This document shows positions 10,043 to 18,961 of a stretch of 64,000 nt of DNA, in pieces. Within the stretch, counting starts at the first letter, position 1. Each line of letters starts with the position of its first letter. The notes under the pieces were generated by a model that searched no databases, was not told the origin of the DNA, and saw nothing but the letters and a program-made list of their open reading frames with translations. The translations under genes were made by a program, and so were the position numbers. Source of the DNA: CAKXIK01 sp050947015 (GTDB lineage: Bacteria > Bacillota > Clostridia > Oscillospirales > Acutalibacteraceae); NCBI GenBank assembly GCA_050947015.1, contig JBMNVT010000003.1:61000-124999 (forward strand). Reading direction: 5' to 3'.

Positions 10043-10918
10043 ATGAGGCAAATCAGAAAAGCAGTCATTCCCGCAGCAGGGCTTGGAACAAGGGTGTTGC
10101 CCGCGACTAAGGCGATGCCGAAAGAGATGCTGCCGATTGTGGACAAGCCTGCAATTCAATATATTGCCGAAGAAGCGGTGCGTTCCGGCATTGAGGAGAT
10201 TCTGATTATCACGAATCGCGGCAAAGGCCTGATTGAAGATCATTTTGATCGCATGCCGGAGCTGGAAGCAAGGCTGCTGCAGTCCGGCAAGCAGGATATT
10301 TACGACGAAGTGGTGGAAATTTCAAATCTTGCTAACATTTATTTTGTACGCCAAAAAGAAACAAAGGGGCTTGGCCATGCAATCAACCGCGCGCGCACCT
10401 TTGTTGGGAACGAGCCGTTTGCGGTGCTTTACGGCGATGATGTGATCATCGGCGAAGATCCGGCATGCGGCCAGCTTTGCCGGGCTTATGAAGAGTTCGG
10501 CAGGGGTGTTGTGGGCATTAAGGAGGTTTCCGCCGAGGCAATCAAAAAATACAGTTCGCTCAAGGTGGAAAAACTGCGGGATAACCTGTTTTCGGTTTCG
10601 GATATGATCGAAAAGCCGCAGGCTCCGGGAGAAGTGTTTTCTCTGTATTCCATTTTGGGGCGCTGCGTGCTTCCGCCCGAGATTTTTGATATTCTGGACG
10701 AAACGAAACCCGGTGCTGGCGGAGAGATTCAGTTGACGGATGCCATGTGTGTGCTTGCCCGTACACAGGGCATGGTCGGCGTTGATTTTACCGGCAAACG
10801 GTACGATATGGGAAACAAGCTGGGTGTGATGCAGGCCGCGGTTGAAGTTGCGCTGCAGCATAAAGAGATCGGCGCCGATTTCCGGGCGTATCTGAAGGAA
10901 CTGTGTAAAATGCTGTGA
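10043..10918 (+). CDS. galU: UTP--glucose-1-phosphate uridylyltransferase
   Basis: A 291-residue enzyme making UDP-glucose from UTP and glucose 1-phosphate in the cytoplasm. The nucleotide-binding N-terminus reads AAGLGTRVLPATKAMPKEML, and the later YGDDVI, VVGIKEV, GGEIQLTDAM and GKRYDMGNKLG blocks are typical of bacterial GalU. The start is ATG 10043 behind TAGGAGAG; longer upstream in-frame starts lack a ribosome site. It opens a long same-strand run of polysaccharide genes, so UDP-glucose for surface glycan (or glycolipid) synthesis is the likely product use. Confidence 0.95.
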   Translation: MRQIRKAVIPAAGLGTRVLPATKAMPKEMLPIVDKPAIQYIAEEAVRSGIEEILIITNRGKGLIEDHFDRMPELEARLLQSGKQDIYDEVVEISNLANIYFVRQKETKGLGHAINRARTFVGNEPFAVLYGDDVIIGEDPACGQLCRAYEEFGRGVVGIKEVSAEAIKKYSSLKVEKLRDNLFSVSDMIEKPQAPGEVFSLYSILGRCVLPPEIFDILDETKPGAGGEIQLTDAMCVLARTQGMVGVDFTGKRYDMGNKLGVMQAAVEVALQHKEIGADFRAYLKELCKML

Positions 10919-10954
10919 CTTTGCTGGCGGTATTCATGTAAAGGAATGATTGGT

Positions 10955-11818
10955 TTGAAGAAAATATTGATTACCGGAGCAGGCAGTTATATTGGGACAA
11001 GCTTTGAAAATTGGCTTTCGCAATGGCCGGAAGAATATTCGGTAGAAACCGTGGATATGCAGCAGGAAAATTGGAGGGATACATCTTTTGCCGGGTTTGA
11101 CGCGGTCTTTCATGTGGCAGGGATTGCGCATCGTAAGGAAACAGAGAAAAATGCCATGCTGTATCAGGCTGTGAACTGTGATCTTGCGGTGGAAACGGCT
11201 GGTAAGGCGAAAAAGGCTGGTGTTCCGTTGTTTATATTTCTGAGTTCTATGAGCGTATATGGGTTAAAAACAGGAACTATTACAAAAGAAACACCCTGTG
11301 TTCCAACAGGTCCCTATGGTCGGAGCAAACTGCAGGCGGAACAAAGATTATGTCAACTGGAAGATGAGTCGTTTTGTGTCGCACGACTGCGCCCGCCGAT
11401 GGTTTATGGCTCTGGATGCCGAGGAAATTACCCCAGATTACGTAAATTGGCATTAAAATTACCTTTCTTTCCCAACAAGAAAAACGAACGCAGCATGATT
11501 TATATTGATACGCTTTGCGAATTTGTTCGAAAACTGATCGATAAACCTGAATCCGGACTGCTTTTCCCGCAGAACGCCGAATACGTATCCACTGCAAATC
11601 TGGTGCAGAACATTGCAGCCGTCAACGGGAAAAAGTTGCATCTGACGGGTGCGTTCAGCTGGGGAATTGCGCTTTTTCATAATGTTTCTATCGTACAGAA
11701 GGTTTTTGGCAATTTGACATACGACAAGGCAATGTCGGGCGAGTTGAAATCTTATCAGGTATGTGGATTTGGAGATTCGGTGAAGAGAACGGAGTACGGA
11801 GGAAATATACGTGGGTAA
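10955..11818 (+). CDS. NAD-dependent epimerase/dehydratase (extended SDR)
   Basis: About 287 residues, started at TTG 10955 nine bases after AAAGGA; an ATG three codons earlier overlaps the ribosome site. The Rossmann fold begins with ITGAGSYIG, and the catalytic YxxxK is PYGRSK (about residue 125), preceded by LSSMSVYG. This places it among nucleotide-sugar epimerases, dehydratases or reductases. It is shorter and more divergent than GalE, with no C-terminal cues to the substrate. It lies between galU and a glycosyltransferase and overlaps the next gene by 8 bases, so it probably modifies a UDP-sugar for the surface polysaccharide. Confidence 0.8.
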   Translation: MKKILITGAGSYIGTSFENWLSQWPEEYSVETVDMQQENWRDTSFAGFDAVFHVAGIAHRKETEKNAMLYQAVNCDLAVETAGKAKKAGVPLFIFLSSMSVYGLKTGTITKETPCVPTGPYGRSKLQAEQRLCQLEDESFCVARLRPPMVYGSGCRGNYPRLRKLALKLPFFPNKKNERSMIYIDTLCEFVRKLIDKPESGLLFPQNAEYVSTANLVQNIAAVNGKKLHLTGAFSWGIALFHNVSIVQKVFGNLTYDKAMSGELKSYQVCGFGDSVKRTEYGGNIRG

Positions 11819-12989
11819 AAAAGCCGTCTGTATCAGTTGCTTTCATTACTACGAAAATAGAATTAAACTTATAGAAGAGTATCTGCGAAATCACGGATAT
11901 CAATGCACATATATTACGTCAGATTTTGATCATATTGAAAAAAAAGTATTTTCTTTCAAGCAACAGCATGCGATTCAGATTTCGACCAGACCATATTGCC
12001 GCAACCTTTCGGCAGCGAGATTGATCTCTCATTATTTATTCTCCAGAGACGCTTTCCGGCAGGTGGAGACAATTGATCCCGACCTGCTATTCGTAATGGT
12101 TCCGCCAAACAGCATAGCGAAATTTGCTGCAAAATACAAAAAAAAGCATTCCAAGGTGCGTCTGATTCTGGATTTGTATGATCTGTGGCCGGAAACCTTT
12201 CCGAACGGCAAGGCGAAAAGGCTGCTGGCAGCTCCTTTTGCGTTGTGGCGCAGAGTGCGGGATCGAGGGCTAAATGCTGCAGATTTGATTACAACAGAAT
12301 GTAATCTTTATCAGAAAGTGCTGCAGAGACAACTGGGTGGCAAACCCACTGGGGTGCTATACCTCTGCCGGTCGTGTGCTACTTGTGCGAAGCTTCCCGA
12401 TGCCCTGTCCACGAAGGAATTGAACCTCTGTTATCTTGGCTCGATCAATAATATTATTGATATTCCGACGATTGCGGCTTTGCTTGGTGAAATTGCAAAG
12501 CTTCGTCCGGTCAAACTTCACATCATCGGAGACGGAGAGTCGCGCGATGGTTTGATCGATTGTGCAGAGAATGCCGGTGCAGAGGTGATCTTTCACGGCA
12601 AAATCTATGATGCAGCAGAAAAACAGAAAATTTTTGATATATGCAGTTTTGGAATCAATATAATGAAAGCTTCCGTTTGTGTGGGGCTGACCATGAAATC
12701 GCTTGACTATTTTGCGGGGGGGCTCCCGATTCTTAATACAATTGGCGGCGATACTTATGAACTTGTCGAGAAGAGGAAAATAGGGTTGAATGTTTGCCGC
12801 GAGGACATCCGCCGCACTGCTGTTTTAGCAGCAGGGGTATCTGTGGAGGAAAATTTGCAAATGCGTCAAAATACGCTCGGGGTGTTTAATGAGATTTTCT
12901 CGAAGGAGGCGTTTTGCGCCCAGCTTGATCGACTGCTTGGTAAAATGCAGAAGAAGGAGAGTAATCAATGGAACACAAAAGCGAAGTAG
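11811..12989 (+). CDS. Glycosyltransferase, GT4-like GT-B fold
   Basis: A 392-residue protein starting at GTG 11811, seven bases after ACGGAGGA and overlapping the preceding stop. The N-terminal half has SCFHYYENRIKLIEEYL and a mid-protein LILDLYDLWPETFP typical of WbuB-type GT4 enzymes. The C-terminal half has the sugar-nucleotide-binding LCYLGSINNIIDIP and KLHIIGDGE, followed by SFGINIMK and GGLPILNTIGGDTYELV. It likely transfers a sugar in the cytoplasm onto the lipid-linked repeat unit. Donor and linkage cannot be read from sequence. It overlaps the next glycosyltransferase gene by 22 bases. Confidence 0.85.
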   Translation: MGKKAVCISCFHYYENRIKLIEEYLRNHGYQCTYITSDFDHIEKKVFSFKQQHAIQISTRPYCRNLSAARLISHYLFSRDAFRQVETIDPDLLFVMVPPNSIAKFAAKYKKKHSKVRLILDLYDLWPETFPNGKAKRLLAAPFALWRRVRDRGLNAADLITTECNLYQKVLQRQLGGKPTGVLYLCRSCATCAKLPDALSTKELNLCYLGSINNIIDIPTIAALLGEIAKLRPVKLHIIGDGESRDGLIDCAENAGAEVIFHGKIYDAAEKQKIFDICSFGINIMKASVCVGLTMKSLDYFAGGLPILNTIGGDTYELVEKRKIGLNVCREDIRRTAVLAAGVSVEENLQMRQNTLGVFNEIFSKEAFCAQLDRLLGKMQKKESNQWNTKAK

Positions 12990-13915
12990 TGATTCTGATG
13001 GCTACTTATAACGGGGCAAATTATTTGCCTGTACAGTTGGATTCGATTGTACAGCAAACATTTTCTGACTGGACTTTGTTGATTTCTGATGATGGCTCTT
13101 CAGATGGAACACAAGATATTCTGAATGATTATGCAACTCATTATCCGGAGAAAATAGTTTTGCTGAAAAAAGATAAAGCAACGGGAAGCGCTAAAAACAA
13201 TTTCATATTCCTCACAGCGTATGCTCAGGAATATTCGTATATCATGTATTGTGATCAGGATGACTATTGGAAGCCAAATAAGATACAATTAACGCTAGAA
13301 AAAATGAAAAAACTTGAAGCAGCAAATAAGAAAGTACCGTGTTTGGTTCATACGGACTTAGAAGTTGTGGACGAAGAACTGAATTTACTGAATAAATCTT
13401 TTATGGAATACTCTGGACTAAATCCGGAACGGTGCCGATTAAATCAATTATTAATACAGAATAATGTTACAGGATGCACAATGATGATCAATCATGCGTT
13501 ATGGAGTTTGGCAGCGCGTACAGTGAATGCGGATCAAGTGTTGATGCATGATTGGTGGTTTGCATTAATTGCAGCTGCATGTGGGAAAATTGGGTTTATG
13601 CCATGCGCAACAATACAATATCGCCAGCACAGAGACAATTCGGTTGGTGCAAAGAACGGGCATGGAGCAAGAATGGTTGTTTCCGGCATAAAAAAAGGCA
13701 ATGAAAATCGACACAGGCTAAAGGCCTCTATGGTACAAGCGGGAGTGCTGCTTCAAACATTTTCAGATTGTCTAACTGAACCACAAAAGACGTTGATTCA
13801 GGTGTATGCGGATGGTGTCCAAAAGGGAAAATGGTATCGTGTGAAGACCTCCTTTCAATATGGGATTTGGAAAAATAGTTTTATTAAACGGATTGCACAG
13901 ATTTGGTATGATTGA
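12968..13915 (+). CDS. Glycosyltransferase family 2
   Basis: A 315-residue GT-A enzyme. The N-terminus has VILMATYNGANYLPVQLDSI and DDGSSDGT, with the metal-binding motif in YCDQDDYWKP (about residue 98), all standard for GT2 inverting transferases. The C-terminal part (HDWWFALIAAACG, QYRQHRDNSVGA) matches RfbF/RfbN-like rhamnosyl- or galactosyltransferases, which fits the rfb genes in the same locus but is not proof of donor. AAGGAG sits about 8 bases before the start. Base composition is clearly more AT-rich than galU or rfb, the beginning of a low-GC block. Confidence 0.88.
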   Translation: MEHKSEVVILMATYNGANYLPVQLDSIVQQTFSDWTLLISDDGSSDGTQDILNDYATHYPEKIVLLKKDKATGSAKNNFIFLTAYAQEYSYIMYCDQDDYWKPNKIQLTLEKMKKLEAANKKVPCLVHTDLEVVDEELNLLNKSFMEYSGLNPERCRLNQLLIQNNVTGCTMMINHALWSLAARTVNADQVLMHDWWFALIAAACGKIGFMPCATIQYRQHRDNSVGAKNGHGARMVVSGIKKGNENRHRLKASMVQAGVLLQTFSDCLTEPQKTLIQVYADGVQKGKWYRVKTSFQYGIWKNSFIKRIAQIWYD

Positions 13916-13946
13916 TTTTTTTATATTTAATTGAAAGAAGAAATAT

Positions 13947-14723
13947 ATGAAGATTTATGTGATAGTGGTTGTATATAATAAGACCTGCCGAAATTCCGTG
14001 ACTTGCAATAGTTTATTTACAACGACTGGAAATCAAATTTATCCGTTTATCATTGACAATAGCACGTCGAATTTTGGAAACGAGGCCTATTGCGCTGAAA
14101 AAGGTTGGCAATACTGCAGTATGAATGGAAACAAAGGTCTTTCACGGGCGTATAATCGTGCTTTGGATTTGTTGCATCCAACCATTGAGGATTTGATTGT
14201 GTTGGCGGATGATGACACTGAATTTCCTGAAAACTATTTTAGTGAGTTAATTTATCAGGCTAAAATGCGTCCCAGTGCGGCAGTGTTTTTACCGATTGTC
14301 CTGAGTAGTAAACGAATGATTTCACCAGCTTTATATGGGAAATACCGAATTCGGGCAGTTAATGCAGTAGAAGAATTATCCGGACGGAAAATTACTGCAA
14401 TAAATTCGGGAATGGCGGTTCGTGCGGAAATTTACCAATCCTACCGATATGATGAAAGGCTGTTTTTGGATTATATCGATCATGATTTTATGCAATGGTG
14501 CCGACAGAATAAAAAAGAAGTTTGTATTATGGAGCGAGTGACCTTGAAACAAACTTTTTTCTCAGATAGTCGACCGAAGAGAGATAAAGCATTGTTTCGT
14601 CAAAAAATATTTTCGAAAGATTTTCGTAGATACGCATCCAAATGGGGAAATAATCGTGTGATTACTGAACTGCAAATACTAAAAAGAAGAATTCATTTGG
14701 AATTAACTTGTGATCGGCATTAA
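13947..14723 (+). CDS. Glycosyltransferase family 2 (second)
   Basis: A 258-residue GT2 protein with IVVVYNK at the N-terminus, GNKGLSRAYNRAL (about 58-70) and the acidic motif LADDDTEFPENY (about 90). It lacks membrane helices, so it should act at the cytoplasmic face on a lipid-linked sugar. The sequence resembles rhamnosyltransferase-type GT2 enzymes in having GLSRAYN and the later FLDYIDHDF with W. A GAAAGAAG ribosome site precedes ATG 13947. AT-rich codon use matches its neighbours on both sides. Confidence 0.83.
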   Translation: MKIYVIVVVYNKTCRNSVTCNSLFTTTGNQIYPFIIDNSTSNFGNEAYCAEKGWQYCSMNGNKGLSRAYNRALDLLHPTIEDLIVLADDDTEFPENYFSELIYQAKMRPSAAVFLPIVLSSKRMISPALYGKYRIRAVNAVEELSGRKITAINSGMAVRAEIYQSYRYDERLFLDYIDHDFMQWCRQNKKEVCIMERVTLKQTFFSDSRPKRDKALFRQKIFSKDFRRYASKWGNNRVITELQILKRRIHLELTCDRH

Positions 14724-14744
14724 TCTTTTTAAGGGGACGATGGC

Positions 14745-16262
14745 GTGAAAAAATCTAAGTTATTATGTTATGACCGGAAGGATATACTATATGCTTTGTT
14801 AGGCCTTATTCTGTTGATAGCAGGGGCATTTATTAGTCCGATTAATCACTATATATCCGCGTTTGTGCTGCTGATTGGTTCTGTAGTTTTATATTTTCTT
14901 TTTGCAGTAACGCTGGATTCCAAAAATTATTTGTCATTGAAGGCTGTTTTTACTTTAGTTTGGCTGTTTACAATCGGTTTGGCAGACTTAAAATTAGTAG
15001 ATTATCAGGAACAATGGCAACGGAATACATGGTTTTTGTTAGCCTTGGCTTATGCAATGTTTCAAATTGGAATTTTGCTTGGAAGCCGATTGGGAGGAAA
15101 AATAGCAGACCGGCTTACGAAAAAGCGCGGACTGCAAAGAGGAAGACTGAAACTTGAATTGCGTCCGGAACGTTTGTTTGGGATTTGCGTGGTTGTTTCC
15201 GCTGTTGGGCTCATCTGCTTTGTGGCGAATGTCTGTATTCGCGGGTGGATTCCATACTTCGTTAAAGAGACGGGAATGTATGCACAATTTTATACAAAGT
15301 TTTATCTTTTTGCAGTTGCTGCCAGCATGATTTCTGGATTGTGCTACTATTGCTTGAAAACACAACCTTTAGCTAAATGGAAAAAATTTGTATTAATTTT
15401 GTGCATTTTTTACTCTACTTTTATTTTCCCAATTTTAGTAGTATCTCGCGGTACATTTATTTGTTCGGCATTATCGCTGACAGCGGTGATTTTTTATTTA
15501 AATAAAAGAAAATTTTGGGTTTTATTGACGTGTGTTGTTGTCATGTTTGGTGTATATGAAGTGGGGTCTGCTGCGAGAAATTATACAAGCGATGAGTTAA
15601 ATGCACTGTTTCAACCGTCAGAAATTGTGATTAGTCCGGGGACGGACAATCCATTGGGACCTGACGACAATCCGAATATTGAGAATCCCGGTAAATTGAC
15701 TTTTCAGCTCCCGGTGGGACCTGACGACAATCCGAATATTGAGAATCCCGGTAAATTGACTTTTCAGCTCCCGGGAAAGGTGGCGTTCTTATATAGTTAT
15801 CTTACTATTGGCCATGACAATTTTAACGAAGCAGTGCAGAACGCAACAGAATACACCTATGGTGTTCGACAGCTAAAACCCTTTAATGTTCTACTTAGAA
15901 GTTCTAAGATAGATAATATTATTGATAACGGAGAACGCTGCTTAGTACGCCCTTATTTAACAACGATTAATTTGATAGGAAATTCTTATTACGATTTAAG
16001 ATGGTTTGGTGTTGGATTTTTTATGCTGGTTTGGGCGATTGGCTTTGGGATGATCGAATCCTGTTATTTAAAAGGAAAAGGTATTTTTTCTTTGCTGGTT
16101 TTAGGAAATACATTAACTCCAGTAGTGCTGTGCTTTTTTGAAAGCTGGATGAGTGAATTTTCGGTATGGATGCATTGGGGATTAATTTTGATCTTATGCC
16201 TAATTGCATGTGTGACGCTTCTGCCAAAGAAAAAATCTAATACAAAAAATAAATCTGTTTAA
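14745..16262 (+). CDS. Wzy-like oligosaccharide repeat-unit polymerase
   Basis: A 505-residue polytopic protein with about a dozen hydrophobic helices, starting at GTG 14745 after AAGGGG. The spread of helices, a large loop in the C-terminal half (about residues 280-380) and a position among glycosyltransferases and a flippase identify it as an O-antigen/capsule polymerase. Such proteins diverge greatly in sequence, so this is mainly topology and context. The large loop contains a perfect 20-residue tandem duplication (GPDDNPNIENPGKLTFQL core). Loops of this kind in Wzy proteins carry functional Arg residues; VRPYLTTINLIGN follows here. The gene is AT-rich. Confidence 0.78.
   Translation: MKKSKLLCYDRKDILYALLGLILLIAGAFISPINHYISAFVLLIGSVVLYFLFAVTLDSKNYLSLKAVFTLVWLFTIGLADLKLVDYQEQWQRNTWFLLALAYAMFQIGILLGSRLGGKIADRLTKKRGLQRGRLKLELRPERLFGICVVVSAVGLICFVANVCIRGWIPYFVKETGMYAQFYTKFYLFAVAASMISGLCYYCLKTQPLAKWKKFVLILCIFYSTFIFPILVVSRGTFICSALSLTAVIFYLNKRKFWVLLTCVVVMFGVYEVGSAARNYTSDELNALFQPSEIVISPGTDNPLGPDDNPNIENPGKLTFQLPVGPDDNPNIENPGKLTFQLPGKVAFLYSYLTIGHDNFNEAVQNATEYTYGVRQLKPFNVLLRSSKIDNIIDNGERCLVRPYLTTINLIGNSYYDLRWFGVGFFMLVWAIGFGMIESCYLKGKGIFSLLVLGNTLTPVVLCFFESWMSEFSVWMHWGLILILCLIACVTLLPKKKSNTKNKSV
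15655..15774 (+). repeat. Perfect 60-bp tandem duplication inside the polymerase gene
   Basis: Bases 15655-15714 and 15715-15774 are identical. The unit is 60 bp, so the frame is kept and a 20-residue segment is doubled. The absence of any mismatch suggests recent slippage. The flanking bases differ, fixing the edges exactly. Confidence 0.97.
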
Positions 16263-16366
16263 TTATGTGAAAGCAGAAAATAGGTTAACGGTATTGTTTA
16301 GGTAGGCTGCGGTAGGCTGCCTATTGATTTTATGATAACAAGTTGATATTGAAAAGGAAATATGGA

Positions 16367-17833
16367 GTGAAAATTGCTAATTTATTTGTGCGAAAACAAG
16401 GTCAAATAGCCTCCGGCAACAACGCTGCAAAGGCGGGGCTTTGGTATACGGTTGGCAATATGATGATCAAGGGAATCAGCTTTTTGGCAATCCCGATTTT
16501 TTCCCGGATCATGTCTCAGGAAGATTATGGGCTTTATAATACCTTTTTGTCGTATGCGTCTATTTTGACGATTTTTCTGGGGATGGCGCTGAACGCCAGC
16601 ATTAAGAATGCAAAGTATGATTTTCCGGAAAAGCTGAACCGCTACTGCTCTTCGCTGTCGTTATTGATCTTGTGCAACACAGTTGTTATTACCTTGCTGA
16701 GCGTTGTTTTTTCTGCCCAGCTTGGTGCATTTGCGGCGCTGGGCGGCGGTATGGCGATCCTGATGGTTGCCGAAAGCTTCGGCAATGCAATGCTGACGTT
16801 TTATAATGCATCGTTAGCGATTGATTTTCGCTACAAGGAATATCTTTGTCTTTCGCTTTTTTATTCTGTCGGCAGCATTTTGCTTTCCGTTCTTTTGATT
16901 CTGGGTGTTTTTCCGGAGAACGGTTATCTTGCACGCACACTTGGCAGCGTGGTGCCGCTGCTCCTGATTTCAGGATATATTCTGGCAAGAATGTTTCGTT
17001 CCGCAAGACCGCATGTTTCCAAAGAGTATTGGAAGTACGGTCTTAAGTTTAGCCTTCCGCTGATCCCGCATGGTCTGTCGCAGATTTTGCTTTCGCAGTT
17101 CGATCGTATTATGATTCTGAATACGATCGGCGAAACCAAAGCGGGTATCTACAGCTTTGCGTACAACATTGCCATTTTGTATCAGGTCGTTTCTTCTTCC
17201 ATGGATACGGCATGGACGCCGTGGTTTTATGAAAGGATGGCGGCGGGCGATGAGGAGGGCATTCGAAAGAAGACACAATGGTATGTTCTGTTGATGTCGC
17301 TTCTTGCCGTTATGCTGATGCTCGTTTGTCCTGAAATTATTTTGATTATGGGCGGCGCCAAATACGCCGAAAGCAAATACAGCGTTATTCCCATTGTATT
17401 GGGACTCTACTTTGCGTTTTTATATTACCTTCCTGCTGCCGTGGAATATTATCACAAAAAAACGAAGATGATTGCTGTTGGCACAGTTTGTGCAGCTGTT
17501 GCCAATATTGTGCTCAATGCAATTTTCATTCCGTTGTATGGATACCTTGCTGCAGCTTATACAACAGTTGCCTGCTACATTCTTTACTTCTTTTTTCATC
17601 TTTTTATTGCGCGCAGAATTCTTGGGCGTTTTTTGTTTAACATGAAAAATTTGCTGCTCTCTGTATTGGCGGTCAGCGGATTTTCCGTTCTCTGCCTGCT
17701 GTTGATGGAGCGTACGGTGCTGAGGTTGTCTGTGCTCGGCGTGTTGATTTTAGCTGTGGGTGCCGTGGCGTTCCGAAAGAGAGAGGAACTGAAGCGATTG
17801 CTCCAAGGCTTGCTGGGTAAGCGTCATTCGTAA
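16367..17833 (+). CDS. Wzx-type polysaccharide flippase (MOP superfamily)
   Basis: A 488-residue integral membrane protein with about 14 hydrophobic segments. Start GTG 16367 follows AAGGAAATATGGA; a TTG eight codons upstream lacks a site. The N-terminus has AGLWYTVGNMMIKGISFLAIPIF, typical of RfbX/Wzx flippases, and later ISQILL-type and FDRIMILNTIGETKAGIYSF motifs are shared with oligosaccharide flippases. It would turn lipid-linked repeat units to the outer face for the neighbouring polymerase. A gap of about 100 bases before it contains a short direct repeat (GGTAGGCTGC twice) and no clear terminator. Confidence 0.88.
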   Translation: MKIANLFVRKQGQIASGNNAAKAGLWYTVGNMMIKGISFLAIPIFSRIMSQEDYGLYNTFLSYASILTIFLGMALNASIKNAKYDFPEKLNRYCSSLSLLILCNTVVITLLSVVFSAQLGAFAALGGGMAILMVAESFGNAMLTFYNASLAIDFRYKEYLCLSLFYSVGSILLSVLLILGVFPENGYLARTLGSVVPLLLISGYILARMFRSARPHVSKEYWKYGLKFSLPLIPHGLSQILLSQFDRIMILNTIGETKAGIYSFAYNIAILYQVVSSSMDTAWTPWFYERMAAGDEEGIRKKTQWYVLLMSLLAVMLMLVCPEIILIMGGAKYAESKYSVIPIVLGLYFAFLYYLPAAVEYYHKKTKMIAVGTVCAAVANIVLNAIFIPLYGYLAAAYTTVACYILYFFFHLFIARRILGRFLFNMKNLLLSVLAVSGFSVLCLLLMERTVLRLSVLGVLILAVGAVAFRKREELKRLLQGLLGKRHS

Positions 17834-17857
17834 TTTTTTTGAAAGGAAGCTTTCAAA

Positions 17858-18961
17858 ATGGCAAAACGAGATTGTGAAAAACTTAATTTTACGGTTGGTC
17901 CGGTGATGTCCTCCGCGGAAACACTGGCGATCGGCGGAAGTCAGGTGCCCTATTTCCGTACGGCTGAATTTTCCGCGGTGATGAAAGAAAACGAAAAGAT
18001 CATGAAAGAGCTGATGCATGCGCCGGACAGTGCACGCACGGTTTTCCTGACCGGTTCCGGAACTGCGGCAATGGAAGCTGCAGTGATGAACTGTCTGACC
18101 GAAAAAGATCGGGCTATTGTGGTTAACGGAGGCAGCTTTGGCGCACGGTTTGCGCAAATCTGCAAGGTGCATCACATTCCGTTTGATGAGATCCGTCTGA
18201 CGGCGGGCGCCGCGCTGACTGCTGCGGATCTGGAGCCGTTGGAGGGCAAGGGTTACACGGCTTTTTTGATCAATTTGGGAGAGACCTCAACGGGTGTGCT
18301 GTATGATCTGCCGCTGGTTGCGGATTTTTGCCGCCGCAACAACCTGTTTTTGATCGTGGATGCGATCAGCGCGTTTTTGGCGGATGAGCTTGATATGGAA
18401 CAATGCGGAGCGGCTGTGGTACTGACCGGTTCACAAAAAGCGCTTGCCCTGGCGCCTGGCGTTTCCATTCTGATGCTGTCTGACACAGCGCAGCAAAGAA
18501 TTGCGCGGCATCCGGCTCAGTGCCTGTATTTTGATTTGGCGGATTATCTGAAGAACATGGAGCGAGGACAGACGCCGTTTACGCCTGCAGTGGGTATTTT
18601 GCTGGAACTGAACGACAGGCTGCGTCAGCTTCAGGCTGCCGGCGGTGCCAAAGCGGAGCATGAGCGCATTGCCGCTTTGGCACAGGATTTTCGTGCTAAA
18701 CTGCAGGGGCTGCCGTTCCGGCTTTTTGCCCAAACGCCGTCTGATGCCGTTACGGCGCTGCTTGTAACCGGAAAAACAACTGCAACACAAATCTTCGAAA
18801 CGCTTAAGAATGAATACGACATTTTCATTTGTCCCAATGGTGGAGAATTAAAAGAGACGGTGTTGAGAGTCGGCCATATTGGCTGCCTGAGCACGAAAGA
18901 AAATGACGTCCTGATTGGCGCGATGCGCGACATGATGGAGAAAGGGAAGATGATTCCGTGA
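17858..18961 (+). CDS. Class V PLP aminotransferase, 2-aminoethylphosphonate-transaminase-like
   Basis: A 367-residue fold-type I PLP enzyme of the alanine-glyoxylate/AEP transaminase group. It starts TVGPV, has TGSGTAAMEAAVMN (about 67), NLGETSTGVLYD (about 145), VDAISAF (about 167) and the PLP lysine K194 in TGSQKAL. AEP transaminase normally converts phosphonoacetaldehyde to 2-aminoethylphosphonate. Next come a cytidylyltransferase-like and a CDP-alcohol transferase gene, the order expected for making and attaching an amino-alcohol or aminophosphonate head group to glycan or lipid. PEP mutase and phosphonopyruvate decarboxylase are not in the window, so another keto substrate is possible. 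Confidence 0.75.
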   Translation: MAKRDCEKLNFTVGPVMSSAETLAIGGSQVPYFRTAEFSAVMKENEKIMKELMHAPDSARTVFLTGSGTAAMEAAVMNCLTEKDRAIVVNGGSFGARFAQICKVHHIPFDEIRLTAGAALTAADLEPLEGKGYTAFLINLGETSTGVLYDLPLVADFCRRNNLFLIVDAISAFLADELDMEQCGAAVVLTGSQKALALAPGVSILMLSDTAQQRIARHPAQCLYFDLADYLKNMERGQTPFTPAVGILLELNDRLRQLQAAGGAKAEHERIAALAQDFRAKLQGLPFRLFAQTPSDAVTALLVTGKTTATQIFETLKNEYDIFICPNGGELKETVLRVGHIGCLSTKENDVLIGAMRDMMEKGKMIP

